A stretch of DNA of 64,000 nt from Paracoccus acridae (GCF_014642735.1 NZ_BMIV01000007.1:62001-126000), one strand, 5' to 3'. Numbered from the stretch's first letter, positions 48,613-57,120 are shown. The notes: generated by a model not told the origin, from the letters alone. A program made the numbers and translations.

Positions 48613-49290
48613 TCAGCCCAGCGATGCCACCCAGTCCGGCACCGTGCGGCTGGCAGGGCCGATGATGCGCCGGTGGAAGTCGCGGGCATTGGCGCTGGCG
48701 TCCAGGTTCAGTTCCAGACATTCGACGCCGTTGCGGCGGGCGTGTTGGGCGAATCCCGCCGCCGGATAGACGTTGCCGGACGTGCCGATGGCCGCGAACA
48801 GGTCGGACCCTTCCAGGGCGTCCCAGATGCGTTCCATGTGATAGGGCATTTCCCCAAACCAGACGATGTCGGGCCGGGTCGCCGGACGGGCGCAGGCGGG
48901 GCAGGGGTCTTCAGGCTGCATCACCATCGGCGCGCGCCAGCGATGCCCGCAAGCCGCGCAAAGCGCGCCGGACAGCGCGCCATGCATGTGGATGACATCG
49001 GTGCTGCCCGCGCGTTCGTGCAGGTCGTCCACGTTCTGCGTGACCAGCGTCACGTCATGCCGCCGCGCCAGATCGGCCAGGGCCAGATGCGCGGCATTGG
49101 GGCGTGCGCCGGAGCCATCCTTGCGGCGCATGTTGTAGAAGCGATGGACAAGCGCCGGATCGGCGGCAAAACCCTCGGGCGTCGCCACATCCTCGATCCG
49201 GTGGTTTTCCCATAAGCCGTTGACGGCGCGGAATGTCGCAAGCCCGCTTTCGGCGGAAATGCCCGCGCCGGTCAGGACGGTGATGCGCAA
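48613..49290 (-). CDS. cobB: NAD-dependent protein deacylase (sirtuin)
   Basis: A 225-residue sirtuin. NAD-binding GAGISAESGLATFR is at 8-21, QNVDD at 85-89, catalytic H103 in HMHG, and the zinc cysteines C111, C114, C130 and C133. Y52 and R55 (FYNMR) match the Tyr-x-x-Arg pair of class III enzymes that remove succinyl and malonyl groups. The start appears to be TTG 49290, six bases past the upstream stop; no ATG fits the conserved N-terminus. It follows the small secreted-protein gene in one unit. Confidence 0.92.
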   Translation of the reverse strand: MRITVLTGAGISAESGLATFRAVNGLWENHRIEDVATPEGFAADPALVHRFYNMRRKDGSGARPNAAHLALADLARRHDVTLVTQNVDDLHERAGSTDVIHMHGALSGALCAACGHRWRAPMVMQPEDPCPACARPATRPDIVWFGEMPYHMERIWDALEGSDLFAAIGTSGNVYPAAGFAQHARRNGVECLELNLDASANARDFHRRIIGPASRTVPDWVASLG

Positions 49291-49296
49291 GGCGGC

Positions 49297-49599
49297 CTAC
49301 CGGCAGTAAGCCTCGGCCTGGGAGGCGAACCGCTTGTAGCGTGCCCAGAAGGCGTTGTCGGCATCGCTTTTCGACATCCGCACCTCTTGCGCCTGGTGCG
49401 GGTCGCGGAAAAAGGACGCAGCGCGGCGCTGGTCGGACCGCGACAGGGTCTGGTTGGCGACCTGCTGGATGCAGCCGCACAGGGGTGCATTGCCGCGGGC
49501 GCGTTCGGACCGGACGCAGGCGCTGTCGATGGGGCCTGCCACGGCCAGGGGGGCGGTCATCATGATGGCCGCGGCCGCAATGACGATGCGGTTGAGCAT
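49297..49599 (-). CDS. small secreted protein, unknown function
   Basis: A 100-residue protein with a Sec signal (MLNRIVIAAAAIMMTAPLAVAG, cut near A21). The mature part has four cysteines (ACVRS, LCGC, AYCR), probably disulfide-bonded in the periplasm. Family known to me only as a Rhodobacterales hypothetical. ATG 49599 has GGAGACA upstream; cobB starts 6 bases after its stop. Confidence 0.7.
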   Translation of the reverse strand: MLNRIVIAAAAIMMTAPLAVAGPIDSACVRSERARGNAPLCGCIQQVANQTLSRSDQRRAASFFRDPHQAQEVRMSKSDADNAFWARYKRFASQAEAYCR

Positions 49600-49733
49600 G
49601 GACTGTCTCCTCGATTTCATGTTGTTCGGCGGGGGCCGGTTGTCCCGGTCTGCGATGCCCGTCCGGGGGTGATGTTATCAGGAACGGGCCGCCCGCTCAA
49701 TCAGGCGGTGTGCGGCAGGGTTCCTGCGCGCCG

Positions 49734-49925
49734 TCAGGACGTTGCCTGCAAAACCTCGTATCCGGCATCGCGAATCGCTTGGGCTGCGCGGTCCGGGTCC
49801 AGGCCTTCGACGGTGACCGTCTTCTGCGCCAGATCGACGGTGGCGCGGCCGCCTGCATCTGCGATGGCGGTCTCGACGGCGGCCTTGCAATGGCCGCAGG
49901 TCATGTCGGGGACGGTGAAGGTCAT
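49734..49925 (-). CDS. heavy-metal-associated (HMA) domain protein, CopZ-like
   Basis: A 63-residue single HMA domain with the metal motif M8-T-C10-G-H-C13. These proteins carry Cu(I) or similar ions to P-type ATPases. ATG 49925 gives the classic start MTFTVPDMTCGHC; a longer frame to 49985 has no family match. No copper ATPase is adjacent. Confidence 0.9.
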   Translation of the reverse strand: MTFTVPDMTCGHCKAAVETAIADAGGRATVDLAQKTVTVEGLDPDRAAQAIRDAGYEVLQATS

Positions 49926-50002
49926 GGCTGTCCTCGTTGGGGGTGAGTGGGGGTTTGACAAGTCGGGTGCAGCATGATCCTGCAAGGCGGCAAGGGCAAG
50001 GC

Positions 50003-50713
50003 ATGGGGAATGCGATGATCGAGGCGATCGGGCTGGATGCCGACGACACCCTGTGGGAAAACGAGACCTTCTTCCGCGTGACCGAGGGCGAATTCGTGGC
50101 CCTGCTGGGCGAATACGCGGACGGCGCCGACATCGCCAGCCGCCTGCTGGACGTGGAGCGCGCGAACCTTGCGCGTTACGGCTTCGGCATCAAGGGCTTC
50201 ATGCTGTCCATGGTCCAGACCGCGATCGAACTGACCGACGGGCGCATCGACGGTCGCGCCATCGGTCGCATCCTGGAACTGGGGCAAGAGATGCTGGCCC
50301 ATCCCGTCGATCTGCTGCCCGGCGTTCCCGAGGCGCTGGACGCCCTGGCCGGGCACCGGCTGATCCTGATCACCAAGGGCGATCTGATCGACCAGGAACG
50401 CAAGATCGCCGCATCGGGCCTTGCTGAACGTTTCGATGCCGTCGAGATCCTGGCCGACAAGTCGCCCGAAACCTATTCCCGCGTGCTGTTCCGCGCAGGT
50501 GTCGCGCCCGAGGATTTCGTGATGGTCGGCAATTCGGTGAAAAGCGACGTGCTGCCGGTCGTTGAACTGGGCGGACACGGCGTCTTCATCCCGCACGCGA
50601 TGACCTGGGCCGTCGAACATGCGGATGCGCCCGACCATCCCCGCGCGCACCGCCTGGAAACCATCGCCGGGCTTCCCGCCCTGGTCGCCCGGCTGGAGGA
50701 AGGCCATGCATAA
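50003..50713 (+). CDS. HAD family hydrolase
   Basis: A 236-residue haloacid dehalogenase-like phosphatase. Motif I is GLDADDTLWENE with nucleophile and acid aspartates, motif II is LILITKGD, the lysine is in DKSPETY, and the last acidic motif is MVGNSVKSDVLP. A C1 cap lies between motifs I and II. The substrate is unknown. The start is 50003 or 50015; GCAAGGC favours the first. It overlaps the next gene by 8 bases. Confidence 0.88.
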   Translation: MGNAMIEAIGLDADDTLWENETFFRVTEGEFVALLGEYADGADIASRLLDVERANLARYGFGIKGFMLSMVQTAIELTDGRIDGRAIGRILELGQEMLAHPVDLLPGVPEALDALAGHRLILITKGDLIDQERKIAASGLAERFDAVEILADKSPETYSRVLFRAGVAPEDFVMVGNSVKSDVLPVVELGGHGVFIPHAMTWAVEHADAPDHPRAHRLETIAGLPALVARLEEGHA

Positions 50714-51587
50714 CCTGCGCGCGGCCCTGCTGATGGTGCTGGCCATGGCCGCCTTTGCGGCCGAGGACGCGCTGTTGAAAGGCCTGTCGGGCCGCATTCC
50801 CACCGGCCAGCTTCTGGCGGTGATCGGCTTTGCGGGCATGGTCGTCTTCGGCCTGTGGATCGCCGTCGGTCCCGAGGGGCTGCGCCTGCGCCACCTGCTG
50901 CGCCCCCAGGTCGCCCTGCGCAACCTGTGCGAGGGTATCTGCGCCGTCACCTTCGTCACCGCGCTTGCCACGGGGGATTTGTCCATCGCCTCGGCCATCC
51001 TGCAGGCGCAGCCCCTGCTGATGACGCTGGGTGCGGCGCTTTTCCTGGGCGAGCAGGTCGGCTGGCGCCGCTGGCTGTCCATCGCGGTGGGCTTTGCGGG
51101 CGTGTTGCTGATCGTGAAACCCGGCACCGCCGCCTTCGAATTCAGTTCCGTCCTGGCGATCATCGCCGTGATGACGCTGGCCGTGCGCGACCTTGTGACC
51201 CGCCGCCTGCCGCCCGAGGTGGGGTCGGGCCTGCTGTCGGCGGGGGCCTTCGGCTCGATGGGTCTGGCGGGCCTGGCGCTGATGCTGCTGGGCGGCCAGC
51301 AGGCCGTGCTGCCCACGCCGGGGCAGGGGGCGCTGATGGCGGCGACCCTGTGCTTCGGTCTTCTGGGCTATATCACCATGGTCGTCGCCACCCGCCTGGC
51401 CGAGATTTCGGCCATCGCGCCCTTCCGCTATTCCCGGCTGCTGTTCGCGATGCTGCTGGCGGTCGCGATCTTCGGCGAACGGCCCGATGCGGCGACGCTG
51501 CTGGGGGCCGCCCTGATCGCGGGCGCCGGCATCTATTCCATGTGGCGAGAGGCGCGCCTGCGGCGGGCGCGTCTTGCCGCAGTGTAA
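50706..51587 (+). CDS. DMT family (EamA) transporter
   Basis: A 293-residue membrane protein with ten spans in two EamA repeats. Typical blocks are ALLKGLSGRIPTGQLLAVIGF and SAILQAQPLLMTLGAALFLGE (shown as LLMTLGAALFLGEQVGWRRW). It probably exports or imports a small metabolite, unspecified. It overlaps the HAD gene by 8 bases; the pair may be one transcript. Confidence 0.88.
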   Translation: MHNLRAALLMVLAMAAFAAEDALLKGLSGRIPTGQLLAVIGFAGMVVFGLWIAVGPEGLRLRHLLRPQVALRNLCEGICAVTFVTALATGDLSIASAILQAQPLLMTLGAALFLGEQVGWRRWLSIAVGFAGVLLIVKPGTAAFEFSSVLAIIAVMTLAVRDLVTRRLPPEVGSGLLSAGAFGSMGLAGLALMLLGGQQAVLPTPGQGALMAATLCFGLLGYITMVVATRLAEISAIAPFRYSRLLFAMLLAVAIFGERPDAATLLGAALIAGAGIYSMWREARLRRARLAAV

Positions 51588-51638
51588 GGGCTGCAAAATC
51601 CCCTTCCCGCAGGGCCAAAGCCCTTGTATAGCCCGGCC

Positions 51639-53438
51639 ATGACCGAGCTTTCCCTGATCCGCAATTTCTCCATCGTGGCCCATATCGACCACGGCAAATC
51701 CACCCTGGCCGACCGGCTGATCCAGCTGACGGGCACTGTCGCCGAACGCGACATGAAGGCCCAGCTGCTGGACAGCATGGATATCGAGCGGGAACGCGGC
51801 ATCACCATCAAGGCCAACACCGTCCGCATCAGCTATCCGGCGCGTGATGGGCAGACCTATGTGCTGAACCTGATCGACACGCCGGGCCATGTGGACTTCG
51901 CTTACGAGGTCAGCCGGTCCATGCGCGCGGTCGAAGGATCGCTGCTGGTCGTGGACGCCTCCCAGGGGGTCGAGGCGCAGACCTTGGCCAACGTGTACCA
52001 GGCCATCGACGCGGGCCACGAGATCGTGCCGGTCCTGAACAAGATCGACCTTCCGGCGGCCGAACCCGACCGCGTCAAGGAGAACATCGAGGAGGTGATC
52101 GGCATCGACGCCTCGGACGCCATTCCCATCAGCGCCAAGACCGGCCTCGGCATCCCCGACGTGCTGGAGGCCATCGTGACGCGCCTGCCCGCCCCCAAGG
52201 GCGACCGCGACGCGCCGCTGAAAGCCATGCTGGTGGATTCGTGGTATGACGCCTATCTGGGGGTCGTCGTGATGATCCGCGTCATGGACGGCGTGATCCG
52301 CAAGGGCGACCGGGTCAAGATGATGCAGACCGGCGCGGTCTATGGCATCGACAAGCTGGCCGTGCTGACCCCGCAGATGGTGGACATCGCCGAACTGGGT
52401 CCGGGCGAGATCGGCGTCTTCACCGCCTCCATCAAGCAGGTCCGCGACACCCGCGTGGGCGACACCATCACCCATGAGAAGAAGGGCGCATCCGAGGCTC
52501 TGCCGGGCTTCAAGCCCGCCCAGCCTGTGGTCTTCTGCGGGCTGTTCCCGGTGGATGCCAACGACTTCGAGGCTCTGCGCGACGCCATCGAGAAGCTGGC
52601 CCTGAACGACGCCTCCTTCAGCTACGAGATGGAGACCTCGGCCGCCCTCGGCTTCGGCTTCCGCTGCGGCTTCCTGGGCCTGCTGCACCTCGAGGTGATC
52701 CGCGACCGACTGGAACGCGAATACGACCTGGACCTGATCACCACCGCCCCCAGCGTGGTCTTCAAGCTGCACATGCGCGACGGAGAGGTGCGCGACCTGC
52801 ACAACCCCGCCGACATGCCCGACCTGACCCATGTGGACCATATCGAGGAGCCGCGCATCAAGGCCACGATCATGGTCCCCGACGAATACCTGGGCGACGT
52901 GCTGAAGTTGTGCCAGGACCGCCGCGGCATCCAGCTCGACCTGACCTATGCCGGCAACCGTGCCATGGTCGTCTATGACCTGCCCCTGGCCGAGGTCGTC
53001 TTCGACTTCTACGACCGCCTGAAATCCGTGACCAAGGGCTATGCCAGCTTCGACTATCAGATCAGCGAATACCGCGAGGATTTCCTGGTCAAGATGTCGA
53101 TCCTGGTCAACGACGAGCCCGTGGACGCCCTGTCCATCATGGTCCACCGCGACCGCGCCGAGGCCCGTGGCCGCGTGATGGTGGAAAAGCTCAAGGAACT
53201 GATCCCCCGGCACATGTTCAAGATCCCGATCCAGGCCGCCATCGGCGCCCGCGTGATCGCGCGCGAGACGCTGTCGGCGATGCGCAAGGACGTGACCGCC
53301 AAATGCTATGGCGGCGACGCGACGCGGAAAAAGAAGCTGCTGGAGAAGCAGAAGGCCGGCAAGAAGAAGATGCGCCAGTTCGGGAAAGTGGAGATCCCGC
53401 AGACGGCGTTTATTCAGGCGTTGAAGATGGATGGGTAA
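51639..53438 (+). CDS. lepA: elongation factor 4 (back-translocase)
   Basis: A 599-residue translational GTPase of exact family length. G1 is [10 protein letters not shown]2 [10 protein letters not shown]3 DTPGHVDF, G4 NKIDLP. Domains II, III and V follow, then the LepA-specific C-terminal domain ending ...[14 protein letters not shown]. It acts on stalled ribosomes and in initiation-complex assembly. ATG 51639 (MTELSLIRN) is the usual start. The next gene begins three bases after its stop, in foreign low-GC DNA. Confidence 0.97.
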   Translation: MTELSLIRNFSIVAHIDHGKSTLADRLIQLTGTVAERDMKAQLLDSMDIERERGITIKANTVRISYPARDGQTYVLNLIDTPGHVDFAYEVSRSMRAVEGSLLVVDASQGVEAQTLANVYQAIDAGHEIVPVLNKIDLPAAEPDRVKENIEEVIGIDASDAIPISAKTGLGIPDVLEAIVTRLPAPKGDRDAPLKAMLVDSWYDAYLGVVVMIRVMDGVIRKGDRVKMMQTGAVYGIDKLAVLTPQMVDIAELGPGEIGVFTASIKQVRDTRVGDTITHEKKGASEALPGFKPAQPVVFCGLFPVDANDFEALRDAIEKLALNDASFSYEMETSAALGFGFRCGFLGLLHLEVIRDRLEREYDLDLITTAPSVVFKLHMRDGEVRDLHNPADMPDLTHVDHIEEPRIKATIMVPDEYLGDVLKLCQDRRGIQLDLTYAGNRAMVVYDLPLAEVVFDFYDRLKSVTKGYASFDYQISEYREDFLVKMSILVNDEPVDALSIMVHRDRAEARGRVMVEKLKELIPRHMFKIPIQAAIGARVIARETLSAMRKDVTAKCYGGDATRKKKLLEKQKAGKKKMRQFGKVEIPQTAFIQALKMDG

Positions 53439-53441
53439 GGA

Positions 53442-55121
53442 ATGAAAATCGTTTCGTTAGAGACAAAAAATTTCCGTACTCTCCAAGACTTTTCAGTAAA
53501 ATTCTCCTCTGGATATTGTACGATATCTGGCGAAAACAATGCTGGGAAAACGGCCATTGTTAAGATTATCAGGCATTTTTTGGAGAAAAATGATAGAGAT
53601 ATCTACTCTCCTCGTTCAACACGCATAGACTTGGCAAAGGATAAAACGCAGTGGGTGACAGAAGATCACTGTGAGGTAGCTATTACTCTAGACCTCGATA
53701 AAGATCGGGACTCAGAGGTCTATTTTACTGTTGAAAGAATAATTAAGGCTGCTGATTTAGGAAGCAGCGTTAAAATATCTCTGCGTGAAAAATTTTCTAC
53801 CCAAGATACATCCAGTCTTGAGTGCACTGTTCAAGGAAAGCCGGTGGTTGGGCAAGAGGCGAGCGAAATACTAAAGAAATTGCAAAATTCGCATAACTTG
53901 GTTGTTCATAACTCTACCGACGCTGAGAGGCGCGCCTACTACTATTTTGGCGATACTCTTTCAGAGATGTTTGACATGCACCTTTCGGGAGACGAGCGAA
54001 AAAAAATACAGGAAGCCGAAAAGTCTCTGCAGACACGAGTAAAGCAAGCAGCAAAGAAGCATAAAGAAAACTTAACAGAACTCTTGGGGAAGCTTAAAGA
54101 TAAATATGAGGTAGAGCTCGCAACAATTGATCGCTCATCCTCTCGTTTACCAATCTCAGTTAAACTGACTGACAAGAGCGTGGAGGTTCCTCTCTCTGAC
54201 TGGGGCGCTGGAACACAAAATAGAACGCGGATAATGATTTCCGTTCTAGAGGCGGTTCGCTTAAGCAATTCAGACAGCCCAGAGAATAGATCAGCGCCGC
54301 TTGTTCTTGTTGAGGAACCGGAAAGTTTCCTGCATCCTTCTGCGCAAGCTGAATTTGGTCGTGTTCTTTCTGATTTGGCACGGGAGTTCAATATACAAAT
54401 ATTGGCGACAACTCATAGTCCATATATGCTGAATCAAAGTGATCCGCCGGCAAATATTCTCATTGAGCGTAAGCTTACTCGCGGAAAGGCACGTGCGGCA
54501 GAGGTGGTGGATGTATCTGCTAGTAATTGGATGCAGCCATTCAGCCGCATTCTTGGAGTTGCAAGCGCCGAGTTTCCTGCGTGGCACGAGGTTTTTTCGT
54601 CAGCTAAATCCCGCGTGGTCTTAGTTGAAGGGGCTATTGATAAAGAGTATTTTGAGTTCATAAAGAAAAAATATCCTGAAATTTATCACATTCCACCTGA
54701 TGTAGAGGTTGTATCTTACGGGGGTAAGGATTCCCTAAAAAATACGCAGCTTCTTAAGTTCATGACTGAAAAGTTTGCAAAAATATTTATAAACTTTGAC
54801 TTGGACTGCAGAGATGAGGCTGAGAAATCCCTTCAAAGGCTCGGCTTGGTTCAAAATACGCATTATTGCTGGATTGGAGTGGATGCTGATGGTGCGCAGT
54901 GCATTGAAGGGCTTCTTCCTGATCGGATTCGGGGTGATGTTTATGGGAGTAATATCCCTCTAGTTACGAAACTTCAGTCGGCTAGCTCCAAAGTTCGCAA
55001 CGAAGCGTCTGCTGAGTTAAAAAAGAAATACTTAGAAGCCTTTAAGTCATCAGAACTGACTGAAAAAGAGCTTTCATCGTTTAAAAATGTATTCAAGGTT
55101 ATTGGAAGGGCATTTGCCTAG
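53442..55121 (+). CDS. OLD family ATP-dependent endonuclease (ATPase-TOPRIM), horizontally acquired
   Basis: A 559-residue single-gene OLD nuclease. The ABC-type ATPase has Walker A G30-E-N-N-A-G-K-T37, a signature-like WGAGTQNRT (254-262), Walker B LVLVEEPESFLHP (287-299) and switch H325 (ATTHSP). A basic coiled-coil-like segment lies at 185-225. The TOPRIM nuclease has E396 (VEGAIDKEYF), GGKDS (427-431) and D453-L-D455. OLD-type proteins (phage P2 Old, Gabija GajA) cut DNA and act in phage exclusion. No UvrD/Rep-like partner follows, so this is class 1-like. The DNA is about 40% G+C (24 of 60 counted at 53521-53580) and uses AAA, ATA, TTA and AGA codons unlike its neighbours. Its ribosome site (TAAGGA) includes the lepA stop. 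Confidence 0.88.
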   Translation: MKIVSLETKNFRTLQDFSVKFSSGYCTISGENNAGKTAIVKIIRHFLEKNDRDIYSPRSTRIDLAKDKTQWVTEDHCEVAITLDLDKDRDSEVYFTVERIIKAADLGSSVKISLREKFSTQDTSSLECTVQGKPVVGQEASEILKKLQNSHNLVVHNSTDAERRAYYYFGDTLSEMFDMHLSGDERKKIQEAEKSLQTRVKQAAKKHKENLTELLGKLKDKYEVELATIDRSSSRLPISVKLTDKSVEVPLSDWGAGTQNRTRIMISVLEAVRLSNSDSPENRSAPLVLVEEPESFLHPSAQAEFGRVLSDLAREFNIQILATTHSPYMLNQSDPPANILIERKLTRGKARAAEVVDVSASNWMQPFSRILGVASAEFPAWHEVFSSAKSRVVLVEGAIDKEYFEFIKKKYPEIYHIPPDVEVVSYGGKDSLKNTQLLKFMTEKFAKIFINFDLDCRDEAEKSLQRLGLVQNTHYCWIGVDADGAQCIEGLLPDRIRGDVYGSNIPLVTKLQSASSKVRNEASAELKKKYLEAFKSSELTEKELSSFKNVFKVIGRAFA

Positions 55122-55780
55122 TAGGCGGTGGGGAAGCAAGCGTAGTGCGTGCTTGCACGCACCGCTTCCTCGCCGCCGTTGCCAACCGTGCGTATGAACA
55201 CGCACCCTACGGGTTGCACGATCATCCGGGCGGTCTGCTCGCCCATACTATGACCCTTCCCTCCCACTTCACCGACACACAATGCGTGCAAGCACGCACC
55301 CCACGCCACTTTTATGGCGGCCTTGTCGCGGTGGAATGACGAATACGGCCAATCCTCGGGCCGTTCCACATAGCCGTGTTTCACCGGATTGAACCAACAA
55401 TACCGCAGATGCGCCGCATGATCCTCGTCATCGCGGATATGATGTTCCCAGAACCGGCGCTGCCAGATGCCGCGTTCCTGCCCCGCCACATGGCTGCCGC
55501 GTAACGGTCCCGCTGGCAAGCCCCGAGAGAAGCGCGCCTTGATCAACCGCCACCGGGTCGAATAATCGCAATCCCCCTCGGGCAGGCGCCAGAGGCAATG
55601 CAGGTGATCCGGCAGCACGACCCATGCCTCTATCCCGAATGGCGGTTCAGCCTGCGTCGCCCTGACCGCCTCGCGCAGGCGATCAACCTCATCGACCAGC
55701 AGCCGACTGCCCCGCTGCGCCAGGGCGACGGTGAAGAAGATCGGGACGCCGGGCAGGCGGGGGCGGAGATAGCGCGACAT
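55118..55780 (-). CDS. REP-associated tyrosine transposase (RAYT, Y1/IS200-like)
   Basis: A 220-residue HUH-superfamily protein. The HUH pair is H59-L-H61 in VLPDHLHCLWRLP, and the catalytic tyrosine is probably Y127, in HLRYCWFNPVKHGY; DWPYSSF (143-149) is a family mark. RAYTs nick and join single-stranded DNA at REP palindromes. The family core ends near residue 150; residues 160-220 are read through three REP-like palindromes, so the tail may be an accident of REP insertion. GC-rich, unlike the OLD gene. Its stop shares CTAG with the OLD stop. Confidence 0.88.
   Translation of the reverse strand: MSRYLRPRLPGVPIFFTVALAQRGSRLLVDEVDRLREAVRATQAEPPFGIEAWVVLPDHLHCLWRLPEGDCDYSTRWRLIKARFSRGLPAGPLRGSHVAGQERGIWQRRFWEHHIRDDEDHAAHLRYCWFNPVKHGYVERPEDWPYSSFHRDKAAIKVAWGACLHALCVGEVGGKGHSMGEQTARMIVQPVGCVFIRTVGNGGEEAVRASTHYACFPTAY
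55142..55163 (+). repeat. REP-like palindrome A
   Basis: GTAG tag (55142-55145) followed by GTGCGTGC-TT-GCACGCAC (55145-55162). A 5' GTAG/GGAG tetranucleotide plus hairpin is the layout of REP sequences handled by RAYTs. Lies within the 3' end of the RAYT gene. Confidence 0.75.
55188..55210 (-). repeat. REP-like palindrome B (degenerate)
   Basis: On the minus strand GTAGG precedes GTGCGT...ACGCAC (stem 6 bp, loop 6 bases, 55188-55205). Opposite orientation to copy A, 25 bases apart. Confidence 0.65.
55283..55304 (-). repeat. REP-like palindrome C
   Basis: On the minus strand GTGG precedes GGTGCGTGC-TT-GCACGCA (stem 55283-55289 / 55292-55298). Near-identical to copy A, reverse orientation; encodes residues about 161-166 of the RAYT. 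Confidence 0.7.
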
Positions 55781-55796
55781 GCGCCATCATCGCGCG

Positions 55797-55839
55797 CCTC
55801 GGTTTCCGGTCGGTTAACGGCGACCGATAAAAACCGAGG
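55797..55839. terminator. long bipartite hairpin upstream of the RAYT gene
   Basis: CCTCGGTTT (55797-55805) pairs with AAACCGAGG (55831-55839), and inside it CGGTCG (55807-55812) pairs with CGACCG (55821-55826). It lies between the RAYT start and the divergent GAF gene. It could be an insulator, a terminator or an outer end of the REP/RAYT element. Confidence 0.45.
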
Positions 55840-55905
55840 CATTTCCGGCATCGCCCGCAGCCCTTGCCGTGCTAGCCTGCAATCCTGTCGCTTAACGAGG
55901 ATGCC

Positions 55906-56406
55906 ATGCCCAGCCGTTCGCCCGCCTTGTCCGCCGTTGCCGAAAACACCGCCGATCACGCGGCGATCCAGCAATCGCTGGACACGGTTCGCGAAACGCT
56001 GGGGATGGAGGTTGCCTATCTGTCGGAATTCATGGACAGCCGCGCGGTCTTTCGCGCCGTCAGCGCCCCCGGTCTGGAAGCGATGATCCAACCCAGCCAG
56101 AGCATGGATCTGCGAGAGGTTTACTGCAAGCACATCATCGACGGCAACCTGCCCCGCCTGATGCCCGACACCAGCCGCCACAAGATCGCGACCGACCTGC
56201 CGATCACCCAGATGATCCCCATCGGCAGCCACCTGTCCGTGCCGGTCCACCGGCCCGACGGCAGCATCTTCGGCATGTTCTGCTTTCTCAGCCGCCAGCC
56301 GCGCCCCGACCTGACCGAGGATGCCCTGCAACTGGTCGAAACCCATTCGGCCCTGGTCGCCAGCCGCCTGGACAGCTTGGGGGAAACGGCGCCCATGCCC
56401 GCCTAG
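55906..56406 (+). CDS. stand-alone GAF domain protein
   Basis: A 166-residue protein made almost wholly of one GAF domain (about 18-155): QQSLDTVRETLGMEVAYLSEF, YCKHIIDGNLPRLMPDTSRH and GSHLSVPVHRPDGSIFGMFC. The sequence resembles the GAF part found fused to EAL/GGDEF proteins, but no output domain follows before the stop. C109-like positions suited to a bilin are not evident. It may be a truncated or free sensor. ATG 55906 has GAGG upstream; the stop shares CTAG with the next gene's stop. Confidence 0.75.
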   Translation: MPSRSPALSAVAENTADHAAIQQSLDTVRETLGMEVAYLSEFMDSRAVFRAVSAPGLEAMIQPSQSMDLREVYCKHIIDGNLPRLMPDTSRHKIATDLPITQMIPIGSHLSVPVHRPDGSIFGMFCFLSRQPRPDLTEDALQLVETHSALVASRLDSLGETAPMPA

Positions 56407-56786
56407 TCGAAGAAGGGCACGATGATGCGGCAATAACTGCCCACCGCCATCGACAGGGGGATCGACCCGTCCTGCGGCCCGCTGCCGAATTGCGACAGGC
56501 CCGCACCGGGGGCAGCCTTGGATGCGTCCAGCGTGAAGACGATCCCGTCCCCCGCCCGGCGCGGCTTGGGGGACGCCCGCCACAGCCTGGTGTTCCCCGG
56601 CAGACCCATCGCCCGCTGCGCGAAATCGCCCGCCGCGCACCAGTAATCGGTATCCCCGCGCTTGACGTCGTGGATCACGGTGATCTCGGACGGGGCGGTC
56701 TGCACCGCCGTCATGCCGTTCTGCGCCGTGAAGGCTGCGGCTGGCAGGGGCAGCAGCAGCAATGGGGCAAGGAATGTCAGTCGCAT
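56403..56786 (-). CDS. secreted hypothetical protein
   Basis: A 127-residue protein with a Sec signal (MRLTFLAPLLLLPLPAAA, cut near A18). The mature part contains two cysteines (YWCAAGDF, SYCRIIVPFFD) and a central beta-rich stretch. Similar proteins occur in Rhodobacterales; function unknown. It converges on the GAF gene with a 4-base overlap. Confidence 0.65.
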   Translation of the reverse strand: MRLTFLAPLLLLPLPAAAFTAQNGMTAVQTAPSEITVIHDVKRGDTDYWCAAGDFAQRAMGLPGNTRLWRASPKPRRAGDGIVFTLDASKAAPGAGLSQFGSGPQDGSIPLSMAVGSYCRIIVPFFD

Positions 56787-56858
56787 CGCATCCTCATTAT
56801 CTGGAACCGCCGCAACCGCCGGTTCGTTTCACCGGAACCTGTTCATCGGAGCATGATC

Positions 56859-57113
56859 ATGCATCTTCGACTGTTCCTGATCCATATCTGGGTCGCCTCG
56901 ATCGGCGGGGCGGTCGTGATCGCGGGGCTGGCGATGGGCTATGTCACCGTGGCCACCTTCATCTGGGGCGCGGTGATCGGCTTGGCCCTGGGCATCCCGG
57001 CCGCGCTGCTGAATTGGGTCTATCTGCGGCCCAACCGATCAAGGGAAATCGGCTGGACCTGGCCGATCGCCGACAGGATCCGGGCGGCGGCACGGCAGCA
57101 TCCCGGCCGGTAA
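56859..57113 (+). CDS. small two-span membrane protein
   Basis: An 84-residue protein with two hydrophobic spans (about 5-25 and 30-52: LFLIHIWVASIGGAVVIAGL, GLALGIPAALLNWVYL) and a basic C-terminal tail (RPNRSREIGWTW). Family unknown to me. I chose ATG 56859 over 56853 because GGAGC then lies 7 bases upstream. Confidence 0.6.
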   Translation: MHLRLFLIHIWVASIGGAVVIAGLAMGYVTVATFIWGAVIGLALGIPAALLNWVYLRPNRSREIGWTWPIADRIRAAARQHPGR

Positions 57114-57120
57114 GGACGAT

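Noticed and set aside
53442..55121. Gabija system (GajA/GajB)
   Set aside because: The ATPase-TOPRIM part fits GajA, but no UvrD/Rep-like GajB gene follows; the next gene is a convergent RAYT.
53442..55780. Prophage remnant or integrase-driven island
   Set aside because: No integrase, phage structural gene, tRNA target or obvious direct repeats were seen at the borders.
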